Assembly (NCBI GenBank): GCA_964036155.1
Contig: OZ038422.1
Coordinates: 56,319,201 to 56,383,200 of the forward strand
Source: Diploscapter coronatus
Lineage: Eukaryota > Nematoda > Chromadorea > Rhabditida > Rhabditidae
Direction: 5' to 3'
Length of the DNA stretch: 64,000 nt
Shown in pieces: positions 35,830-49,384 of this stretch. The position numbers were made by a program, and so were the translations under genes. Under the pieces are notes generated by a model. The model made no database searches and had not been told where the DNA came from. It was given only the letters and a program-made list of their open reading frames with translations. Within the stretch, counting starts at the first letter, position 1. Every line of letters begins with the position of its first letter.

Positions 35830-36486
35830 AATCCGTTGCGTTAGGCCTAGGTTTATCGCACCAAGACATTCGATTCTGCGAATTACTTCTCTAATAATAA
35901 TAATAAATCTGTAGAATAATAATTTGAGAAAAATAATTCCAATACAGTACGATTTAGAGAGGGTAGCGCTTTCGAAACAAAAATGGCAAAACTTGAAATG
36001 AATCGAGTAACAATGCAAGACGTTGCTTAAGCAATCAGCCTTGTATTTATACGACTCGCCTAACTTATAATTTAGTGCAGTTTCAGTTTCAACACTCCAA
36101 TTATGCCCGTCCTATGTCTTGAGAAATTTGATTAAATTTGTATATCAAAGTTGCAGAAGATGCGAGATTAGAAGATCGACTTTTCAGATGATCAAAAATT
36201 ACATCTGCGTTAAGATTTGTCAGTTCAAAAAATTAATTAGTTTAGGAATACGATGATGTGGTGAAGTCGTGCATAACTCATCATCAGGGCTGCTTGCGGT
36301 GCAGCTGATTTTCACTGGGATCTGATGCGGGCAGCGTGGAATTTCTTGGAGAAGCTTGCGGTGCGCTATCTTACTTCATCGCCAACACTTCTACTCATCT
36401 TGTGAATTTTAAACAGTAATTCCATTCACAAAGTAGTTTTGTCATTGTCTATGAGATATGTATCAAGGTCTCTATGAGTTCCTTAC

Positions 36487-36797
36487 AACTATGAAGAATA
36501 TCGTGATACGGTATGATATCGGTAATCTGTGAATATCGAAGTCTGACCATTTTCCGACATTTCCGTGTTCATTATAAACATGCATAATTGTCGTTCTAAT
36601 GATGGCTTTGAATTTGTCACGATACGATCTTCCGATAAGGATTGTAAACACGTTTCAAGATATTCCATGAATTCACGAACTTCATCAATAATTGCCGAAA
36701 TTTTAGCAGCTACAAAGGAAAATTTTATCTCCAATATTTCCGAAAAAAGACAAAATGAAATCACGAAAAGAACTAAATAATAATGAGACTTGAGCAC
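36487..36797 (-). CDS. Small putative secreted protein, 102 codons
   Basis: A single uninterrupted minus frame starts MLKSHYYLVLFVISFCLFSE, a good signal peptide, followed by a charged helix (IDEVREFMEYLETCLQSL) and a C terminus ending YHTVSRYSS. No family is recognised. The end resembles YYTVSRYSCSSSN in the F-box gene at 54.4 kb, which may be chance. Real coding status rests on length and leader only. Confidence 0.35.
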
Positions 36798-37337
36798 GAT
36801 ATTATTCTAACTGAAAGAAGATATGAACAATCATGTAAGTGTCCGATAAATGAAAACAACTTACTAGAGAAAAAAGAAGAAAGAAAGAACGTTTTGACTG
36901 TTGCAAAATGAATGGATAAGGCAAACTTGTATAAACAACAAAGGGAGGGATTCCTCACTGAATTCGAAGACTTATTAGCCAATTGAGTAATGGAAAAACG
37001 GAATAAATCCACAGAAAAGAAAGCATACCATGGAATTTTTTAGAGGTCTATTACCTTGTCGATCTTTTCTGATTCACCGAGTAATACATAAGGGATTCAA
37101 AGCAAATAATTATTAGAAAGAAAAAGAAATACAACTGAAGAAATAAAAGGAGTATTGATAAAACTCCTAGTATAGTACTTTGCGGTGAAATATGCAGTCA
37201 GAAGAATAATTTGTACGTACCTTTATGTATGGGAATTGTGAAGAAAAGGAGAGTTGAATGTTGAATTAAAGAAGAGAGGAGAAAAGGTCCATTTGGTCGA
37301 GTTGCCGATTGACTGATTGGGATCCAGTTAAGCGAGT

Positions 37338-40300
37338 TCAGGGGGATGGCGACTTCGAGTAGGAGCGGTCGCGTCTGAAAAGTCAAAAGTTGATCTTCTT
37401 CTTCAACAACTTCAATAATATTCCTTACTTGTCCCTGTCGTTGTCCTTCGAAATGTCAATTTCTATCACCTGCAAATAATGCATTACAGCACAAGTCAAA
37501 TCAGCGATCATTATATAATCCTTTTGAAATAATCCATGAGATTTAAGCAGATTTAGCTTTTCTGCACTCTGGCTTTTCTATTTCCTTTCTCTCATAAATG
37601 GTAATAAAAAGTAACAAGAAAATCAAGTAGTGAAGTGATACAAAAGAGTGCTCTGCATAAATCACTTAGTGCTTTCTTGAGCATGGATGGAAGCGTGTGG
37701 ATATTCGGAATTTTAACTTTGAAAAATCAATAGAAATTAGAGATCCTTTCCATTTTCCTTTATATCTTTCAGAAGTACCTCATCATTCTTGTCGTCCCAT
37801 CTGCCTCCCCCGAAACTGTCCCTCGCGTCCTCATTATCCCTTCTACTTCCGAATCTGTTTGCATCGTTCCTGCCCCTGCTCGAGTATTCCATTCCATTCC
37901 CTCTGATGCGGCCTCTGAAATTGCCGCGGCCGCGGCCACCACGTCGCGGATCGCTCCAACTGCCCTGAATTTCACATTTCGAAGACTTTTAGAAAGTTGA
38001 ACAATTTTTTGTAAGGTTCACTATTTCGTTTTATTTCTTCCAGCCCAATACTAATTTTTACAAATGTAATGTATAGTCTTGCTAAGTAGAAGATTCCGCT
38101 GTCAGAAAATGCTGAATTCTATGTGTTATGAGCAAATTGTGATAAGAAAATTGCATCTATCAATCACTCATGATAGGACTATGGTAATCAAGAAAAAAAA
38201 TAAAAACCGAATTAAGGAAATCGTAAAAATCCGAATTTTCAACAGTCTATCCTATATCTACGACAAAAGTGCGTATTTCTCTTCCTTTTTCTTGAAATTA
38301 CAGTCAATTTTGGTGTATTAGTGTAAGATTTCAAATCTTTTATTTGCTGCGATTTGTCGTCTCTGTATTTATCAATAATCCTCTCAAAAATCTGGTGATA
38401 AAAATGGTTATATTTTAAGTTCTGCAATGCACATTCTGCACGAATTGGGGAATCCTCTCAGAAACAAGTCAATAGAATGTAAGAAGTGGAGAATTCTTAC
38501 CCTTGGACGGTTAGCCGATTCGTCCATGAAACTCCTGGCATTTCTGAGTGGAGCAGGTGTCTGTGAGTTCTCCCAGTTCCTGTCATTGTCCCCGTTCTTC
38601 GAGTCATCTGCCAGGAACCCCCCTCTCGCATTCGACGGAGGCACTTTCACAGTGCCGCGCGACTCCACTCTATTCACTTCCCTCTGTCTTTGGACAACTA
38701 AATAAGCAAAGAATTATTTTTGAACTTCAATACCTTTTTTTCGAGATTCTCTGCATTCTTTTCCAAACTTTATGCCATTCAACTCATAGCGAAAAAGTGC
38801 AAAGCTAGTTCGTTATCTATTACTACAACACATGAGAGAATAAGTGTATTCTGGCATTGTGATAACAGACTAGTAGTGAATGGCGCTTTCATAAATGAGT
38901 ACTATAAGAAATAGAAATTCCGTTTCTGAGAAAACGAGAATAGTGAGTGGATTGGATGCATTCAAATTGCGATATTGCTCATTCAAGGTACAGAATCTTT
39001 TCCGACCGTCCAATCAACAATTGATTGACTCATTTAACCAACCTCTCAATTCATCGGTGGACGGATTGCTGAAGGCTGCAGGGCTGCGAGAGCGAGAGCG
39101 CGCATCGAAGTAGTCAGCGCCAGCATTGGTGGAGTTGCGAATCCTGAAAACAACGATGTTCTAGAAAGAGATAATCAATTCTTCCTACATGGTTCTTCCT
39201 CTGGTCTGATTGGCCTCATCCTGTAGGGTGATAGACTGACTCGGCAGAGTCCTTGCCTGACTGCCCGATTCCGAGCCCATTCCTGCACGACTGGGGTTGC
39301 TGGTGGAGACGAGGTAGCCACTGCTGTTGTAGATGGGGAGGGGCATCGAAGAGGGGGCGTATGGATTGGGGGAGGAGCGACCGCCGAATGAAGTCGGGCA
39401 AGTGCTGAAACTGAAACCATGAAAGCGATTCTAAAAGGCCTGGATTTTAGTGAATTGATTTTAAACCATTGAGAAATGAAGGGTTCAACGAACTAACTGG
39501 CAATTTATAATGTTCTTTAAAAATGAAAGTAAAGAAAACTTCTTTCTATGAACACGTTATAAACTGACTATGGGTTGGGCGAGCGAGGGACGTAGTAGTT
39601 CTGGAAGCCCTGTGAATAGTCGCCTGGGAGTGGCAGAGAGCTGAATCAAGGATATTGAATCGGAAATTAGAAATCCGACTTTTTCTAGCCAATATTTGTT
39701 ATTCGGTCCTACTCAGAATTACAACTTTTCTTCTTTAATTTTGGACTCGCACTCTCAAAATTATGCTTGATCCGCGAGTGCGGTTTCTTATTTGCAAATC
39801 TGTTTCTTTCCCTACTTTTTCGTTTCAATCTATCACAAACGCATTTTCGCAAGGAAGTGGAGCTTGGGAGCTCTAACTATGCATCGCTTAGCAGACCGTG
39901 CTCTAGTTTTTCTTTTAAATAAATTCAAATTTTCAAAATCCCCAAATATTCCTTAGTTTAGATATTTGGACAGACTCGTGAAACGTACCTGTTGAGGTCA
40001 GGGATGGAGCTGACTGAGTGACGGAAGTTCTCGGCCACGATGAAGTGCGCGTTCATGTAGCGGTAGAAGGAGATTTCTGCCCTGATTGCTTCGGGCGAAA
40101 TGGGAACCGGCTGCATGTCTGCCTGAAAAATAGTCCATTATTCACCCTCATTGAGAATAATCGAACCTGTCCACGGCCACATTTGTGTTCGTGAGCCTCG
40201 TACATGAACAGACACTTGAATGTGCAGTTCTTGCATTCGTATTTGTACGCGTTTCTGAAACGAGCAAGGCTATTTTATGACTAATTAAGGAACTTAATTA

Positions 40301-40797
40301 AGGAGCGGAGAGGAAAGATTTATGAAACTCAAAGATGATGAAATGAAATTGATGTCAAACTGTCAATTACATCTTTTTCATAACTTCCGAGTTAAACCAG
40401 AAAAATTAAGGCGAATTTGTGAGAAGTAATAGATAAGCAGTTTGAAGATCAGCAGCACTCGGATTGAAGGGAAATTTGTGCATTCCTAGTTAGAGTTACT
40501 GTAGCCCCTATTTGTCAAATTTTAGGGAAGAAAAATGTGGAGCGCGCCCTTTCTAACATAAAATTTAATCGTTACCCTCAATATTCAGTTTTAGAAAATG
40601 TGACTCACGCCCTCATGGTCTCCTTGAAGTGGATGTGGTTGTGAGCGATGATGCTCATGAGACTCTCTGCAGGTGGGTTGCTCCCGTTGCTCTTCACGAT
40701 CGAGCAGTGACTCGTCATCTCGTACTCCCCGCAGTAGAACGTCGCCGCATACTTCTGCTGCCGGGAGTCACTTCGTCTGTCCTTTAGGGCCGACATC
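37338..40797 (-). CDS. Zinc-finger, RS/RGG-rich nuclear protein
   Basis: The start used is the Met at 40797 (MSALKDRRSDSRQQ), just after a TTTGCAG acceptor that could be a trans-splice site. Next come FYCGEYEMTSHCS and, in the following exon, a short C2H2-like finger (YECKNCTFKCLFMYEAHEH, about 40.23 kb). Then there is a conserved-looking helix (ISPEAIRAEISFYRYMNAHF, 40.07 kb), Ser/Pro/Gly-rich exons at 39.6 and 39.3 kb, SRSRSPAAFSN at 39.09 kb, an acidic exon at 38.6 kb and an RGG exon (RRGGRGRGNFRGRIRG) at 37.95 kb. It probably ends with RDRSYSKSPSP near 37.34 kb, but that frame does not follow in phase from the preceding small exon, so the 3' end is open. The mix suggests an RNA- or chromatin-associated protein; family not recognised. 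Confidence 0.6.
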
Positions 40798-41130
40798 CAC
40801 GCCGACTTCTGCAAACGATCAAATAACCAACGAAAAAATGCTAAGAAAAATGGAGGAAATGATTCGACGCGAAAATAACAATTGAGAAGTGAATGGAGCA
40901 ACTAGAGAGCGCAAGCGGGTTCACGAAAACCATATCCCGGCATTATTTTTGCTCAGGAAGATGCATTCTAGGATGAGTAAAACTTTTGATAAGAAAAAAT
41001 AAAATAAAAGTGTTTTTGAACAAAAGAATCGTCATTTTCCCTGAATTTTATCGCCTCTAGCAATTTTGTTGTTTTTTCCTGGAATTTATCCGGCATGTAC
41101 GATTTTCGGAAGGTGAAGTGATGAAGGTGG

Positions 41131-41549
41131 ATGTTCATCCCCACCCTCAACCTCGCCTCGGCTAACACAGTGGACGACCTGAAGACGCAAATCAAGCATA
41201 TCCTGGGGATCCAGAAGGCCAAGCAGGTCCTGAAAGTGAAAGGTAGAAATTTTTAAAATCCTGAAACCATGGATTTAATCCGTTGAGTTAATGCTAGTTC
41301 TTTTATGGGGTACATTTGTAAAAATCGAATCGATAATTTTCAGGAAGCGCATCGGCGTCGGCAACGAGAAAATCACTCGACAAAGGTATCTTTTATTAGT
41401 TCAAACGAATATTCAACAATCGTTGAAAGAAATGACGAAAATAGCGAGCAATTTTAGGAAACGTCCTCGACGAGAGTTTGCCCGTCTCGTTCTACACATG
41501 CAATCGCGAAATGACGATCTTCTCGATCATCACGGAAAGCCTCTTCTAG
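41131..41549 (+). CDS. Ubiquitin-like protein, 81 aa
   Basis: Exons 41131-41242, 41344-41385 and 41458-41549 join in phase to 246 nt. The fold pattern is that of ubiquitin: a first strand (MFIPTLNLASA), then TVDDLKTQIKHILGIQKAKQ (helix and LG-I-KQ turn), LKVKG, KSLDKGNVLDESL (as in KxLEDGxTLxD) and a last strand MTIFSII. It ends without a Gly-Gly, so it is not a processed conjugating modifier as written. It is more likely a standalone UBL adaptor, or one domain of a longer gene if more exons exist upstream. It lies between the divergent zinc-finger gene and the Nup155 fragment. Confidence 0.65.
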
Positions 41550-42131
41550 TTCACTTGAGGTAATTTTTGAAATTTAAAAATTGAAAAATCTTTACCACTT
41601 TAAAGACCTAGACTTTCATTTTTAGTCCTTATTTACAATGCATATCCTTTTTCAGGTCTTCTTTCATCCTTTATCAGCTGACTCCCTCTCCCTTCTCCTT
41701 CCGCTCTTGTCCAGATCGACTCTCCCGACTTCTTCACCTTTCTCGTCCATTTTTGAAGATTGTCTAGTAATTGTACTTTTTTATTCATCATTCATTGTTT
41801 CACACACAAGTTTAAAAATTTTAGCCTATAAATTGAAAATAAAATTGATCATTTCAATTCGAAAATTTTATAATAATTAAAATAATGCATGGGATGAGCT
41901 GGAGAACAATCACTGAAAACACCCAAGAGTGCGGAAGCGGTAAGATTCCAATTTATTTTCAGCGTTTTCACTAGGAGTTATTTTATGGAAGGCTATTTTC
42001 GCCTAAAGTTTTGCATTTTCGCAATGGACTTCTCAGAAATTCACCTTGAATTAATGAATACACGATTCTGAAACGATATTTTTTTGTAGAAAAACAACTT
42101 CATATGAAATCGTAAAGTTTGCAAACTCGTC

Positions 42132-44605
42132 ATGTTTCAGGCAGCGACTCGCGACAAAGTGATTGCTCGAGTGCTGGCCAGCAGCGATGAATTGGCACAT
42201 GCAGCTGTGTTCAAGTGGATGATCGACAGAAGCAAGGCGAATCTCATTCTCCAGGTAGGAATCTTCTATTTTCAGAGGTTCATTTTCGGAAAAATCGAAA
42301 ATTTCAAAGTCTTTCCTTCTTGAAATATGCGTCTTCAGATTCAGATAAATCACTCCACTCTCCTCGAATCTATTCATTTTCACATTTTCAGAGCAAATCC
42401 CCCTACATCGAGCAGTTCCTGCAGCACGAGATCGACGGCGGCAGAGGGCAGAGATTCCAGGACCTGCTCTGGAAATTCTACGAGAAGAGTGGCAACTACG
42501 GCAAGGCTGCTGACAAACTCAGCACGCTCGTCAATGACCAGAAGTGAGCAAGACAAACATGTATGAAGGAATGAATGAATTGATTGCAGCAGCGATATCG
42601 GCCTGGAGCAGCGAATCTCGTACCTGTCGCACGCCATCATCTGTGCCCGCTCGGCTGCCGACGATAAAACCAAGGAGTCCATCGACTCTCTCAGGGACTT
42701 GCTCGACGTCGCGCAGATTCAACTTTCCATTCGGTTGGTGATCACGTTTCATTTCTGTCAGAATGGAGTTTTGCGATTTTATTATTTTCTAACATAATAT
42801 TTTCTTGAAAAAAAGAAAATGTTTAAAATCAATTTAGATGTCTATCTTGATTTTTGTCCCTCTGATAACGAGTAATAATGCAGCGAAATTTCAATTCCGA
42901 TTCTGAATTTTTAAATTTTTGGAGGGATAACCACGATTTGAGATTTAAAAAAAATATATCTTTCACTGATAATATGCTCGAACATTATTTCTTTTTATAA
43001 AAGTTGCATTTTCAGCGATACCCTGCTAGCCAATTTGGACCTTCACTCGCGTTCCAACTCAGAGCTGGCGGAGCATGTGAAGTCGCTCAATCGAGCCATC
43101 CTCACTCTCAACGAGCTCTTCATCAACTATGCGGTCCGTCCCATCAGTCATTCGATGTCTCATTCATTCATTTGCAGGTTCCTTGCAAACTGTTCAAAGT
43201 GCAGCTTGCCATTTTCCAATGCGCCAACATGTACAACGAGGACAAGATCGCTGCTGTCTGGGAGAGCATTCTCAAAGAAGGTCCGTCGATTTGAATTTTC
43301 ATTCAATTATGACTTTTATAATAGACCAAAGGGCTGTAGATTTGAGTGGGTTGTAGAGGACTATTAAGACAATAGCTTACTACAAAGGGATACCTCTAGG
43401 TCTTATTTTAAGAGCCCAAGTTATCCACCATCATCAATAGGAAGTTCTGAACTGAAACATTGAAAGTGGATGGAAAAAATATTATGATATTTCATTTTTA
43501 TCTTGATTGAAGCAATCATTTATATTTTTCAAACGAAATCACCTAGATTTCGAATTTTAAGCAAAAAAAAACAAATTAGGATATTTCTATTGTTGAATTT
43601 CTAGTCTCCAAAACTTTATTTCAGAGTTCCAAAAATCAGTGGATCCGTCCGACTCTCTTCTGCACATCTTGACACAGCTCTACGAGATCTACAGAGACAC
43701 CGTATTCTTCCCCAAAGGTTTGTTTTCTTCCTTCACCTTATCTGGCATTTTAATAATATAATACATTTGCCAGGTTACTTGGTGCGTCGCATCCTGCAGC
43801 TGGCAGATGGCCTGGGTAACTCTCCCCGTCTATCTGCCCACTTCTACCTGCATCTCTGCTCCAAACTAGAAATCGAATTGCCCGACTTCCTGGCATTGCT
43901 CAATGATGAGTACAGGTAATTCGCTCATTCAAAAATCATTTATTCTCATCTTTTTCTATCCGATATCTATTAAATCCAAATTAACACATTGTGAATGTGG
44001 AAAGGGAGTAGATAACTCACCCCACTGAACATAACGACGCTACACATCTACAATTTGAAGGAATGGAGATCCGTGGTGGAGCGAGCAGGACTCTGGCCGT
44101 CTCTACATTTCGCAAGTGGCTCTGACGGCTGCCCTGTCGCTCATCGCCGAATTCGACAAACTACCTATGTCTATCAGGTATGTCATTTCAATCATTCGTG
44201 ACTTACAGTTGTGCACGAAATTCTCTGTCCTTTTCCGACATTTGTAATGATCCAATTCGTATAAGTTTGCAACACAGATAACAATCTAAAAATTAAACTC
44301 GACTTTTGTTACAAGGTTGGATGAAGTTTAGAGAGGATAAATTATAGGATAAACCGTTAAGTTGAATCATAACAAGTTAGTCAGACTGCCAAATATTCAG
44401 TGTAGTGTAATGCGCGTTTGTTCTCTACTGTACACTACCAACTGTATCAATGTCCATTTGCAGAGGCTCGATTGCACGCGACAGCACCTCAGTTCTGGCC
44501 CCATTCGTGGTCCTCACTCGCGACGTGTCTGCGTCTCCCCGGTTGCAGGAAATCGGCACAAGACTCTCATCCATCGTCTCGCAATTCAATGCCTATTTCG
44601 ACTAG
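42132..44605 (+). CDS. Nup155-type nucleoporin, C-terminal third only
   Basis: Exons 42132-42254, 42392-42543, 42590-42733, 43016-43133, 43178-43280, 43625-43717, 43774-43915, 44061-44177 and 44464-44605 sum to 1134 nt (377 aa). The segments DELAHAAVFKWMI, SPYIEQFLQ, DLLWKFYEKSGNYGKAADKL, GLEQRISYLSHAIICARSA, VPCKLFKVQLAIFQCANM, GDPWWSEQ and LSSIVSQFNAYF follow the order of the alpha-solenoid end of vertebrate Nup155, an inner-ring scaffold of about 1390 residues. The N-terminal beta-propeller and two thirds of the protein are absent: less than 600 bases separate this from the gene before it. The Met at 42132 overlaps a TTTCAG acceptor (42135-42140), so cis- or trans-splicing to it is possible. 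AATAAA follows at about 44750. Confidence 0.88.
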
Positions 44606-45373
44606 CCCCTCTGCCCTTCCATTAGACAGCCCAATCTCTGCCCCTTTTCCCATCCTTCTGTCAAATTTCTAGGTCTATTTATTTATTTTTCAATTTATAT
44701 CGTTCCTGTTTTCGTTTTTATCTTTGTCTGAATCTGATTTTTAGAACTAAATAAAGATTATTTTAGTTCGTCTAGAATATTAATTGTTAAATTTCTCAAT
44801 GCAAAGATCACGAATGATCTAACTATGCGAACATTTAAAAGACATTCCATGAATAACCAGAACAATTGACAGAAGAGATCCGGACAATTGCACGAGTCTC
44901 GAATCCGAACTAAACTTATATGGTGGATACACCCATGGATCCTAATTACAAAATAGGGGGTCAAAGTGGATATTTTCGAGGGGCGTGTTAACATAAGTTG
45001 ATCAATTTCCAATATACTATCAATTATTTATTGTTTGTCTTGAATTTACTCGATCGTATTTAAAACGCAAATTAAATTTTCTGGTAATGGCATTGTCGCA
45101 AATAATGGAGAGTAAATGACAGGGTCAGGGTTGTCTGAAGTTCGAAAAGGATCGAACTTTAACTGAACTGAACTAAACTTTCAGACAGTTCGAAGTTCAG
45201 TTCGTACAACCCTGATTAAAAGGAATATTTATCTCAGTTACAATTATCCCTCATCATTTTGGATGTGTTCGAGAGTTGTCTGTATCATGTGTATTGAAAT
45301 CAAATTATTATTTCACATTTTATTGAATAAAGTTTCTATACAAAATCTGAGATTATTATAATCAAGTTTTACT

Positions 45374-46651
45374 TTATATTATTTTTCCGACTTCTTGCCA
45401 TTCATTCGTTTGTGGATCGTATTCCTCGATTGAATTGCAAAAATTCTTATATCGTTTTTGAAATCTAAGTTAATGAATATTTCGTATAAATGTATGCAAA
45501 GTCTCAACTCACCCTCCGATTGCATACAATTTTCCGTTAGCAACAATGAGCGAATGATCCATTCTTGCATAATTCATATCAGCGATTTCAGAAATTCGAC
45601 TGTCAACTGGAGCTGAGGGGTCGAAACATAGACAGGAGTTGAATACATCACCATAACTACCATGATAACTAAATATATAAATGATGCATTATTTATCATA
45701 CAAAACTAACGTCTCCAATCCTCCAGTTATGTAAATTCTTCCATTTAGCGATGCAATGCCGAAAAGGTCTAGTTTTTCTGGAAGCTCTCCAATTTCAATC
45801 CATTCCTGTTCATCGTTTGATAGTCGATATATCTTTTGACTACCCCATCCCCATCCATCAAAAACTGAATATCCATAATTACAATAATGAATATGTTATA
45901 ATGTGACCGTATAAACGTTCATCGCATGTTATTGTTTGAAGAGAACGAATTGGAAAAGGAAGAGGAAGAGCAGGTCCTGTTTGCCATTTTCCATCTATTA
46001 AAACCTGAATAAATTATTTCATGGACTTTAATTCAGTCTTCTTACATCAACTCGATTCGTCTCTTCTTCTGTTTTAGGATCCCATCCACCCAAATAATAC
46101 AATTTGCATTTGAAATAAGCGACTGATGCAGAATAACGCCATTCAGGAGGATCTGGACCTATAAAATTCTTTGAATCAATCATTAATGGATTTGTTGATA
46201 ACACCTCTTGAGATTTGTCGAGTATTCAAGTCATATATTTCAGATGATCCTTCATAATAGTTAATTGCAAATATCTTAAATTTGAGCAATTATTCGAAAT
46301 AACGAGCATAAGAATTTACTTTATTCTGTGTAGTTGCTACTTCATATGACCATAAAAGATGAGTAAATTTCGCAATCTGTTCAACAGAATTAGTATGCGA
46401 ATCAAACAGACAAATTCTTTCTTCCCAAATTTTGCCGCTGTTATAAGGTACTAGATAGTAAAATTAATTTTCGTTCATACAAGATATATTTTCCTACGAT
46501 AGAATAGAATTTCCTTCTCGAGCGCTGTCGGGAGATATTTCTTGATTATTCCCATCATTCGCTTGGTAGTCCGGGCCAATTGTTTCAGTTCTTTGGATTC
46601 GGGATATTCGCAGATCAACAATATAAGTTCGACTGGTAACTTGGCTAGCAT
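45374..46651 (-). CDS. F-box/Kelch protein, copy 3 (minus arm of block B)
   Basis: The start is MLAKLPVELILLICEYPE at 46651. Exons read FDSHTNSVEQIAKFTHLLWS, PPEWRYSASVAYFKC (the KDKLYYLGG strand has KCKLYYLGGWD), DGKWQTGPALPLPF, YRLSDDEQEWIEIGELPEK, GRIYITGGL, SYGDVFNSCLCFDPSAP, HSLIVANGKLYAIGG and EEYDPQTNEWQEVG, stopping at 45374. All frames are open and intron sites equal those of the other copies. Sequence is closest to the other arms in the F-box and final blades; loops differ, which is where the propeller would meet a substrate (inference). Confidence 0.85.
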
Positions 46652-48119
46652 CTTTGTTAAGAGACCTAAACAATTGCCAGTATTATTTCAAAATGGAGAT
46701 AGTAAAAGAGTTGATTGAGTGAGAAAGTCTGCAATTAATGATTTAGAAGTGGATGTAATCCTATTTAAATGACATATCAAGTTGAGACTCGGAATATACA
46801 GATTGAAGCTAAAAATAAGTGAGGAAGAAAAGGAAAAGTGATCATTCATGGATGACGAGCATTGAGAACTGAATGAGAAGAATAAAGAATTTGACAAGTG
46901 GATCTTTGGGTCACTCGTTCGCTATTTTCTGTGCCTTGTCATGCACTATTTCTCTCTTCATTGATTATGCAGGTGATTTTTGGAGGTGTGTCGTGACCAC
47001 TTTCAAAAAGCCTTTGGGTTAAAATTATCTTCATATTTACGATCGTAGTCTAGCAAGTCCGAATGACGTAGAATTGAACGGGAACTGGATTGGGGAAAAA
47101 AGTTAAAGTTCTGAATCATAAATTTATGTCACAATGATCAGATCTGAAAGATCATTAAGCAGGCACGACAGAAATAGATGAAATGATGATGTCGGGGTAA
47201 CTTTTTCGGGTGCTTAAGGACGTGCAAACCTAGGGAAGACTTAGTCAAGATTACTCTGCGACCAACCCGCCATAATATTTCTTTCACAATTTTGTATCCT
47301 CAATCAGAAATTTCAAAATTTAGAAAAATCCTACAATATGAATATCGATAGAGCTTGACAAATAATAGATTTTGTGAAGACACTATATGATTTCCTATTA
47401 TGGTACGCGTGGTATAGAGGTTTGAATGAGTCAAACACGAGAATGACAAGAATTCATAACTTTTCGAAAATCAAACGAATTCGAAAAATCTCTTCGGGAT
47501 ATAGCATTTGAAGGGCAATACTTCATTTTGCTTCCTAGAATAGTTAGGGTATGAATTGTATACGATAATCTCACTCTACTATAATTGCATATCTATCCTT
47601 AGATATCTCACCCCGATCTCTATAAATATCTCAATCTGTCAGTTAATAAATGTTTTCACTCACATCTTGGTCTACCTTCTAAGCCTCTACACAGTATACA
47701 CACATCATATACAGCTTAGTAGATTACGATCATTAAATGTAAAGGCAATTTTAACTCAAAGGCCTTTTGAAAATGGTCATTAACACCTCCAAAATCACCT
47801 GCAGAATCAATGAAGAGAGAAATAGTGCATGAAAAGGTATAGAAAATAGCGAACGAGTGACCCAAAGATCCACTTGCCAAATTCTTTATCCTTCTCATTC
47901 AGTTCTCAATGCTCGTCATCCATGAATGATCACTTTTCTTTTTCTTCCTCACTTATTTTTAGCTTCAATTTGTATATTCCGAATTTCAACTTGATATGTC
48001 TCTTAAATAGGATTATATCTACTTCTAAATCATTAATTGCACTTTCTCATTCAATTAACTCTTTTACTATCTCCATTTTGAAATAATACTATGCTGATTG
48101 TTTAGATCTCTTAACAAAG
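46652..48119. promoter_or_regulatory. Shared divergent promoter region of copies 3 and 4
   Basis: A 1.5-kb spacer whose outer 350 bases on each side are inverted copies, so both genes have the same upstream sequence (for example tctcattcaattaactctttta just 5' of copy 4). No TATA box is obvious. Confidence 0.5.
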
Positions 48120-49384
48120 ATGTTAGCCAAGCTACCAGTCGAAATTATATTGTTGATCTGCCAACATCCCGAATCCAAAGAGCTGAAACAATTGGCCCGG
48201 ACTAGCAATCGAATGATGCGAATAATCAAGAAATATCTGCCAACAGCGCTCGAGAGGGAAATTTTATTCTATCGTAGGAAAATGTTTCTCGTATGAGCGA
48301 AAATTAATTTGAAAATTTAGTGCCTGATAAAGACGACAAAATTCGGGAAGGAAGAGTTTGTCTGTTTGATTCGCATACTAATTCTATTAAGCAGATTACG
48401 AGATTTACTAATTATTTATGGCCATATGAAGTAGCAGCTACAAAAGATAAGGTAGATTAATTTATCTGTCATTGTCAGTTTTGTACATTTTAGATTTTCG
48501 CAATTAGAGCTTATAACAAAGCGTTTGAAATTTTCGATCTGAATACTCGACAAACCAATAGAGGTAACATTACAAAAGCCAGTAAATTTGTGTAATTTTA
48601 TTGCATTTTTTGCAGGACCAGATCCTCCTGAATGGCGTCAAGGTGGGTCTGTGGCTTATCTCAAAGACAATTTGTATTATTTGGTTGGATGGGATCCTAA
48701 AGCGAAGGAAAATACGAATCGAGTTGATGTAAGAAGATAGAATAAAAATCCATGAAATGATTTATTCAGGTTTTAATAGATGGAAAATGGCAAACAGGAC
48801 CTACTTTTCCTCGTTCAGCTAATTGGGCTCAAATAATAACATGCAATGAAATTTTATACGGTCATATTATAGCATATTCGTTATTGTAATAATGAATATT
48901 CAGTTTTTTGCGGATGGAGTAGTAATAAGATATATCGATTATCAGACGATGAGCGAGAATGGATTGAAATTGGAGAGCTTCCAGAAAAACGATACTATTT
49001 CGGAGTTGCATCGTTAAATGGAAGAATTTACATAACTGGAGGACAGAAGTCATTAATTTTGTATGATGAATAATGTATAATATATTTAGTGGTGATGATT
49101 GGGCATTAGAATCCTGTCTGTGTTTCGACCCCTCAGCTCCAGTTGACAGTCGAATTTTTCGAATCGCTGATATGAATTATGCAAGATTGAATCATTCGCT
49201 CATTGTCGCTAACGGGAAATTGTATGCAATCGGAGGGTGAGCTGAGATTTTGCATATCTTTATACGAAATATTAGTTAATTTAGACTTCGAAATTCTTCT
49301 CATATAAATTATTGTAATTCAATCGAGGAATACGATCCACAAACGAATGAGTGGCGTGAAGTCGGAGAATTAAAGTTTGAATAA
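48120..49384 (+). CDS. F-box/Kelch protein, copy 4 (plus arm of block B)
   Basis: The start is MLAKLPVEIILLICQHPESK at 48120, stop at 49384. Exons give FDSHTNSIKQITRFTNYLWP, AIRAYNKAFEIFDLNTRQTN, PPEWRQGGSVAYLKDNLYYL, DGKWQTGPTFPRSANW, YRLSDDEREWIEIGELPEKR, GRIYITGGQ, CLCFDPSAPVDSRIFRIADM, HSLIVANGKLYAIGG and EEYDPQTNEWREVGE. One blade has VGWD where the others have GGW, a lost Gly pair. The 43-base intron after ILYG (gtcatattatagc...ttcag) is almost the same as in the other copies, pointing to recent duplication or conversion. Confidence 0.87.

Noticed and set aside
36615..36797. The small secreted frame as an F-box gene relative
   Set aside because: Only the TVSRYS string is shared with the 54.4-kb exon; too short to claim descent.
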